NCBI GenBank assembly: GCA_023453335.1
Contig: JAEXTU010000158.1
Span: forward strand, 1-12,994
Direction of reading: 5' to 3'
From: Pseudomonadota bacterium
GTDB lineage: Bacteria; Desulfobacterota; Desulfovibrionia; Desulfovibrionales; Desulfovibrionaceae
DNA length: 12,994 nucleotides
The notes under the pieces were generated by a model. That model did no database searches and had not been told where the DNA came from. It saw nothing but the letters and a program-made list of their open reading frames with translations. Numbering within the stretch: the stretch's first letter is position 1; every line of letters starts with the position of its first letter. Positions 12,454-12,994 of the stretch are shown in pieces. The translations under genes and the position numbers were made by a program.

Positions 12454-12479
12454 TATGAATTCCGGGCGGCGTCCGTCAA
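12452..12479 (-). promoter_or_regulatory. Candidate promoter of the methyltransferase-YcaO operon
   Basis: On the minus strand TTGACG (12474-12479) is 16 nt from CATAGG (12452-12457); ATAGGT at 17 nt is the other register. The -35 is five of six, the -10 is poor. It lies after the tRNA terminator, so the operon seems to be transcribed separately from the tRNAs. Confidence 0.45.
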
Positions 12480-12500
12480 TATTCCTGCCGGAGTCGGCAA

Positions 12501-12527
12501 AGAAAAAGCCGGCCTCGGCGGCCGGCT
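12501..12527 (-). terminator. Intrinsic terminator of the tRNA-Cys/tRNA-Gly unit
   Basis: On the minus strand an 8-bp stem AGCCGGCC/GGCCGGCT (12527-12520 with 12514-12507) and a 5-nt loop are followed by a T tract (complement of 12506-12501). It lies about 15 nt past the tRNA-Gly 3' end. Confidence 0.88.
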
Positions 12528-12541
12528 TCATCTGGGTCAGG

Positions 12542-12616
<75 letters not shown>

Positions 12617-12619
12617 CCG

Positions 12620-12694
<75 letters not shown>

Positions 12695-12710
12695 ACGTCG
12701 GAGAAAGAGG

Positions 12711-12739
12711 CGTATAGTCCAGCCCCGGCCGGCTGTCAA
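12711..12739 (-). promoter_or_regulatory. Promoter of the tRNA-Cys/tRNA-Gly unit
   Basis: On the minus strand TTGACA (12734-12739, perfect) and TATACG (12711-12716) are separated by 17 nt. It is the best sigma-70 promoter in the window, placed about 17 nt before the tRNA-Cys 5' end, as expected for a stable-RNA unit. Confidence 0.85.
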
Positions 12740-12850
12740 CGCCGCATCCCCCCGGCACGCGAATTTCCCCGGATTTCTAATCCGAAGCAAAGCGCTCGGG
12801 ATTGATAGGCGAGATGGGGGAGAAAGGCAAGGGGGGGGGCGAAGGGCAAC

Positions 12851-12873
12851 AAAAAACCCGGCCGGAGCCGGGT
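12851..12873 (-). terminator. Intrinsic terminator of the first tRNA-Gly unit
   Basis: On the minus strand the stem ACCCGGC/GCCGGGT (12873-12867 with 12862-12856), with a 4-nt loop, is followed by a T run (complement of 12856-12851). It lies 12 nt past the tRNA-Gly 3' end and separates the two tRNA units. Confidence 0.88.
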
Positions 12874-12883
12874 ATTTTGCTGC

Positions 12884-12959
<76 letters not shown>

Positions 12960-12975
12960 CCGGGAGGACCGCACT

Positions 12976-12981
12976 CTTAAA
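12976..12981 (-). promoter_or_regulatory. Possible -10 box for the first tRNA-Gly
   Basis: TTTAAG on the minus strand lies 16 nt before the tRNA-Gly 5' end, the right place for a -10 box. The matching -35 would be beyond the right edge, so the call cannot be completed. Confidence 0.3.
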
Positions 12982-12994
12982 CCCGGGCCGCGGG

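Noticed and set aside
12831..12839. Nine-G run as a functional element
   Set aside because: It lies in the spacer between tRNA units with no paired motif; more likely a simple homopolymer that may be prone to sequencing error.

Overview
The window is GC-rich DNA from a sulfate-reducing Desulfovibrionaceae-like bacterium. The strongest lineage marker is DsrC at 9359-9676 (minus). It closely resembles Desulfovibrio DsrC and carries the paired C-terminal cysteines used in dissimilatory sulfite reduction. An anaerobe-type biotin synthase and a short MoaE-like protein fit the same origin. I see no mobile element, CRISPR array or rRNA.

Layout, left to right. A GNA1162/DUF799-type lipoprotein gene (minus) runs off the left edge and is divergent from a 14-TM DHA2-type MFS transporter gene (1226-2617, plus). 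The MFS gene converges on a two-gene glycosyltransferase operon (minus, 4826 to 2614); the two facing stop codons share one CTAG. An intergenic region with a long imperfect hairpin follows. Next is a moaE-like gene (minus), divergent by only 31 bp from a large unrecognised plus-strand gene. That gene encodes an 883-residue protein with a retroviral-type CCHC zinc knuckle, TPR-like helices and two C-terminal membrane segments. bioB follows on the plus strand and faces dsrC across a hairpin terminator oriented for dsrC.

Upstream of dsrC, on the same strand, is a two-gene operon made of a class I (PF10294-like) methyltransferase and a YcaO-TPR protein that overlap by 8 bp. The right end holds two minus-strand tRNA units: tRNA-Gly(GCC) with its own terminator, then tRNA-Cys(GCA) plus an identical tRNA-Gly(GCC) with a promoter and terminator.

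Most genes are housekeeping or single-gene units. Three parts deserve attention. The first is the CCHC-knuckle/TPR/membrane protein, an unusual combination for a bacterium. The second is the methyltransferase-YcaO pair, which looks like a protein-modification module without a peptide substrate gene, next to dsrC. The third is a biotin synthase that lacks two of the four classical [2Fe-2S] ligands.
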